A stretch of DNA of 64,000 nucleotides from assembly GCF_025766255.1 (NCBI RefSeq), contig NW_026516673.1, positions 372,001-436,000 of the forward strand. The letters are read 5' to 3'. The notes below the pieces were generated by a model that was not told where the DNA came from, did no database searches, and saw nothing but the letters and a program-made list of their open reading frames with translations. Position 1 is the first letter of the stretch, and the number at the start of each line of letters is the position of its first letter. A program made the translations under genes and the position numbers. Positions 61,237 to 64,000 of this stretch are shown here, one piece after another. The stretch comes from Zychaea mexicana. Taxonomy: Eukaryota > Mucoromycota > Mucoromycetes > Mucorales > Lichtheimiaceae.

Positions 61237-62624
61237 ATGAATGCGGGACAACTGAATCCGGATCTGCACCAACAAGCGACCATGCGCATGCCCGAGCCCT
61301 CTTCTTCGTCGTCGTCGTCGTCCAAGAAACAACAGCCTGGAAAGAACAAGCCTTTTGACGAAGACGACAATGATTCGGCCGATGATTCGGACAGTGAGAA
61401 GCCTAGCAAGCGCTCAGGCAGACGTAAAATCAAGATCGAGTATATTGAGGACAAGAATCGTAGACACATCACCTTCTCGAAGCGTAAGGCTGGTATTATG
61501 AAGAAGGTAAATATTTCCAAAGACACTCGCGCATTTGCAACAAGCAGTTGTATATGTCTCCTTTGAAAGCGTGCTCTCCAAGTTTTATTACTTTTGGGTT
61601 GCCTGAAAAAAAGAACGCGAGAAAAAAAAAAGCGCGCGCTCGGACTGTGCGGGGTGTTCTTTATAAGGATTGAACCATGGACAAGTACGTAAATGGAAAG
61701 GAACTCATGCATTTTGTTGGGCTTTCTCTCGCTAACAGGCATACGAATTGAGCACGCTGACAGGCACCCAGGTGTTGCTTCTTGTCGTTTCAGAGACAGG
61801 CCTGGTGTACACCTTCACCACAGTCAAGTTGCAGCCCATCGTCACCAAGCCCGAGGGTAAAAACTTGATCCAGGCCTGTTTGAATGCACCGGATCCTGTT
61901 CCAAACGAATCTTCTTCGGTAACATTTTCTTTTCTTATCCTTACCAACCTTTTATCCTCCTTCTCATCGTCGGATTCTGCTCATTCGTGTAGGATGCCAC
62001 GTATACCAAGAGTGAGGCATCAAGACCTGTGGAAAAGAAGGAATACGATGATAAGAAGGTAACAAGTGAAAGACATTTCGTATCGATTCGACCAATGCGA
62101 TTAAACATGGACCTTTGGTCGTTTGGGTATAGATCGATACTTCTGCTGGCCATCCAGCAGCGGCCGCCTTTGGTGCTGCAGCAGCAGCTGCGGCTGCGGC
62201 TGCGTCTCATGGTGGCTCGAGCGCAACAGGTGCTTATCAACCAGCAGCTTATGCACCCACACCTGGAAATGGAGGCCAAATGCCATCAGGGAGCAACGGA
62301 TATCCTAGCTACATGACCACGCAAGCTGCAGCCCAGTACCAACAGCATCAGCAGCATCAACAGCATCAGCAGCAGCATCAGCAACAACAACAGCAGCCCC
62401 AACAGCAGCAGGGCCAGCCGCAACAGGGCCAGCCACAGCAACAGTACGGCCAGATGCCTGCACCGCCCTTTTATGGCGCCCAGCAAACGCATCACTACAT
62501 GCCTCAGCATGCAAACTACTGGCAAAACAGTCCCAGCAATATGCCTCGACAGGAACAAGGGCATGGAGCTGATGACAAGGCCAGGGGAGCCGCTGGCGGT
62601 CCAGGCGGCATGCCTAAAAAATGA
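61237..62624 (+). CDS. MCM1: Mcm1/SRF-type MADS-box transcription factor
   Basis: Binds CArG-like promoter sites as a dimer and recruits partner regulators. Exons 61237-61506, 61739-61918, 61993-62058 and 62133-62624 give 335 residues. The start chosen is MNAGQLNPD; longer upstream frames exist but lack support. An acidic Ser-rich segment precedes the MADS domain (~residues 65-125): GRRKIKIEYIEDKNRRHITF, SKRKAGIMKKAYELSTLTGT, QVLLLVVSETGLVYTFTT and KLQPIV, the SRF-type signature. The C-terminal half is Ala- then Gln-rich (poly-Gln at 62340-62450) and probably an activation region. The first intron falls just after IMKK within the MADS domain. Confidence 0.93.
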
Positions 62625-63162
62625 ACAAACAAGACAGCTTTGTACGATTCCCCCTCATTTCTCTCTTCTCTACCCCACAGCAACGCCCGTCACTAACCCC
62701 CCTTCCCAGCCCTTGCTTCTTCTTTTATATTCTGCTTCCCCAACTTTTCTATACTTTCTTAAATCATTCACATAGGAAATCTCTTTAGCTTATAGGCTTT
62801 TTGTTTGTATACTTTTCTTTTGTTACTTTCTTTCTTTCTCTCTTTCTCTCTCTCCCTCTCCCACTTGTCTTATCGGTCTTATAGTGTTATATTATCCTTA
62901 TATATATATATATATACATATATATTCTTTAGCATTCTCTTTAATCAGTTTACACAATCAGAATCATGACGTTGAGTGGAAGGAGGTGTAATTTATGTGT
63001 AGGAAGCTATATACAAAAGAGATGATGTAAGTAGTGCGTGTATGTCTAAAGAACAAGAAAAAAAAAAGCAAAAGATGGTGGGATGGGTATCTAATATATA
63101 CATGACTAGTGAAGAGAGTGTGCCTTGGGAGGTGGGCGGGGGCACCATGTCAGGTACTCTGT
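62625..63162. other. Convergent 3' intergenic region
   Basis: Pyrimidine-rich then AT-rich sequence with a TA microsatellite near 62.90 kb between the MADS-box gene and the MFS gene. No coding signal. Confidence 0.6.
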
Positions 63163-64000
63163 TTAAAACAGCATAAATTTCGCAAACATGATCCAGCTCG
63201 CTGCTGCCAACACCAAATACGATCCGCCATAGAACCAGTTAGCCTTGAGTTCTGTGAGTTGTTGCGGATTAGCCATCTTGTTCTCGTCATCCAACATGGC
63301 TTCCCGTGCAGATCGATCCAACAAACGGTTGTACATTGAATAATCCAATATGCAAAGTATGACACCTGCAACGATAGCCAACGCTGCAATAGCAATAAAA
63401 AACAGCACAACACTCTTGTATCCTTTGTTCGGATCTGCATCCTGGAGTAGACCGGTGGTGATGTCGAACAAGGTACTGCCAATGTTGGTTCCTGATTTGA
63501 TCAGTCCCATACCGGTGCCAACAAGCGACAATGGGAGAATGATCGGCACGGATGAAACAAGACCCACAGGACCCAGCGATAGACTGATGCTAAAGATCAA
63601 CATACCGACTACGGGTGGGATGGTGGTAAAGTCGAGCAGCAGGAGCGATACAAGCATGCATACACCACTTCCAATCACTATGTAGCAAAAAGAGAATCCT
63701 TATCAGTGTTCATGCACTTTTTTGGTTACGACACAATCCAGATTACATACTCATCCAAGTACGCTTTCCGTATTTATCCAAGCAGACGCCCAAGAAAGGC
63801 ATCAAGATGACAGGCAAAATCTGAGCTGTACTAGCGGTAGCAGCTGCACGTGCGTTGTTATAACCGAAACGGATCTTGACAAATTCACTAGAGTACATTA
63901 TAAAATGTTAGTAGATGCTTTGCTTAAAAGTGGACATAGCAATCCCCCTATACCTGTTGATATGCAGAAAGCAACCCCAGGAGCCGCCCAGTAAGAATTC
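63163..64000 (-). CDS. MFSD1-like major facilitator transporter, C-terminal part (cut by window end)
   Basis: Multi-pass membrane transporter of the MFSD1 branch; the animal protein exports dipeptides from lysosomes. Visible exons on the minus strand are 64000-63954 (partial), 63887-63751 and 63677-63163, joined in phase. Segments: FGYNNARAAATASTAQILPV, MPFLGVCLDKYGKRTWM (the MFS loop motif between helices), GLVSSVPIILPLSLVGTGMG, IKSGTNIGSTLFDITTGLLQ, and helices VVLFFIAIAALAIVAGVILC and FYGGSYLVLAAASWIMFAKF. The N-terminal half is outside the window. Substrate not predictable. Confidence 0.85.

Overview
The window reads as nuclear DNA of a filamentous early-diverging fungus, most likely Mucoromycota/Mucorales. 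The reasons are many short GT-AG introns (about 50-150 bp), closely packed housekeeping genes, and the character of the proteins (a DYRK/Pom1 kinase with a very long Ser-rich N-terminus, an Mcm1-type MADS protein, ALG12, RED/IK). No species can be assigned from the sequence alone.

Positions 1-35.9 kb are a nest of mobile elements. The largest structure is an inverted repeat: a left arm at about 1.64-8.42 kb and a right arm at about 11.1-26.0 kb, separated by about 2.7 kb with no recognised gene. Each arm carries one copy of the same multi-exon gene ('family G'). Its protein has a helical N-terminus, a Ser/Thr-rich linker and a C-terminal PD-(D/E)XK-like nuclease signature ending in VEIKPP. 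The left copy looks intact. The right copy is split by an 8-kb AT-rich block in an intron and by a 1.15-kb element in an exon. The block holds a first copy of that 1.15-kb element ('element A', 3-bp target duplications), which itself contains an apparently intact pogo-type transposon. It also holds a PIF/Harbinger-like transposase fused to a chromodomain, a decayed relative of that transposase, and a perfect 106-bp-arm palindrome.

From 26.79 to 35.87 kb lies a separate 9.1-kb element ('element K') bounded by about 280-bp terminal inverted repeats built of short tandem motifs and flanked by TA. Its only recognisable gene is a distant relative of the family G nuclease with the same layout (helical N-terminus, Ser/Ala linker, VEVKPP core). 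That gene is interrupted by about 3.8 kb of mitochondrial DNA: a piece of the cytochrome b gene with group I introns and homing-endonuclease ORFs. Upstream of the gene are a hairpin, a higher-order satellite array (441-bp period) and a 438-bp MITE. A worn fragment of family G also sits at about 59.9 kb among host genes. An uncharacterised PD-(D/E)XK-like gene family carried by inverted-repeat elements is the best candidate here for an undescribed system.

From 36.6 kb to the end the sequence is gene-dense. In order: DYRK/Pom1-type kinase (+), RED/IK splicing factor (-), Methyltransf_16 lysine methyltransferase (+), STK19-like winged-helix protein (-), two-bromodomain protein (+), alpha-arrestin-like protein (-), ALG12 mannosyltransferase (+), a small glutaredoxin-like protein with an altered active site (+), an unrecognised two-exon gene (-), an Mcm1-type MADS-box factor (+) and an MFSD1-like transporter cut by the window end (-). 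These are independent housekeeping and regulatory genes and do not form one pathway.
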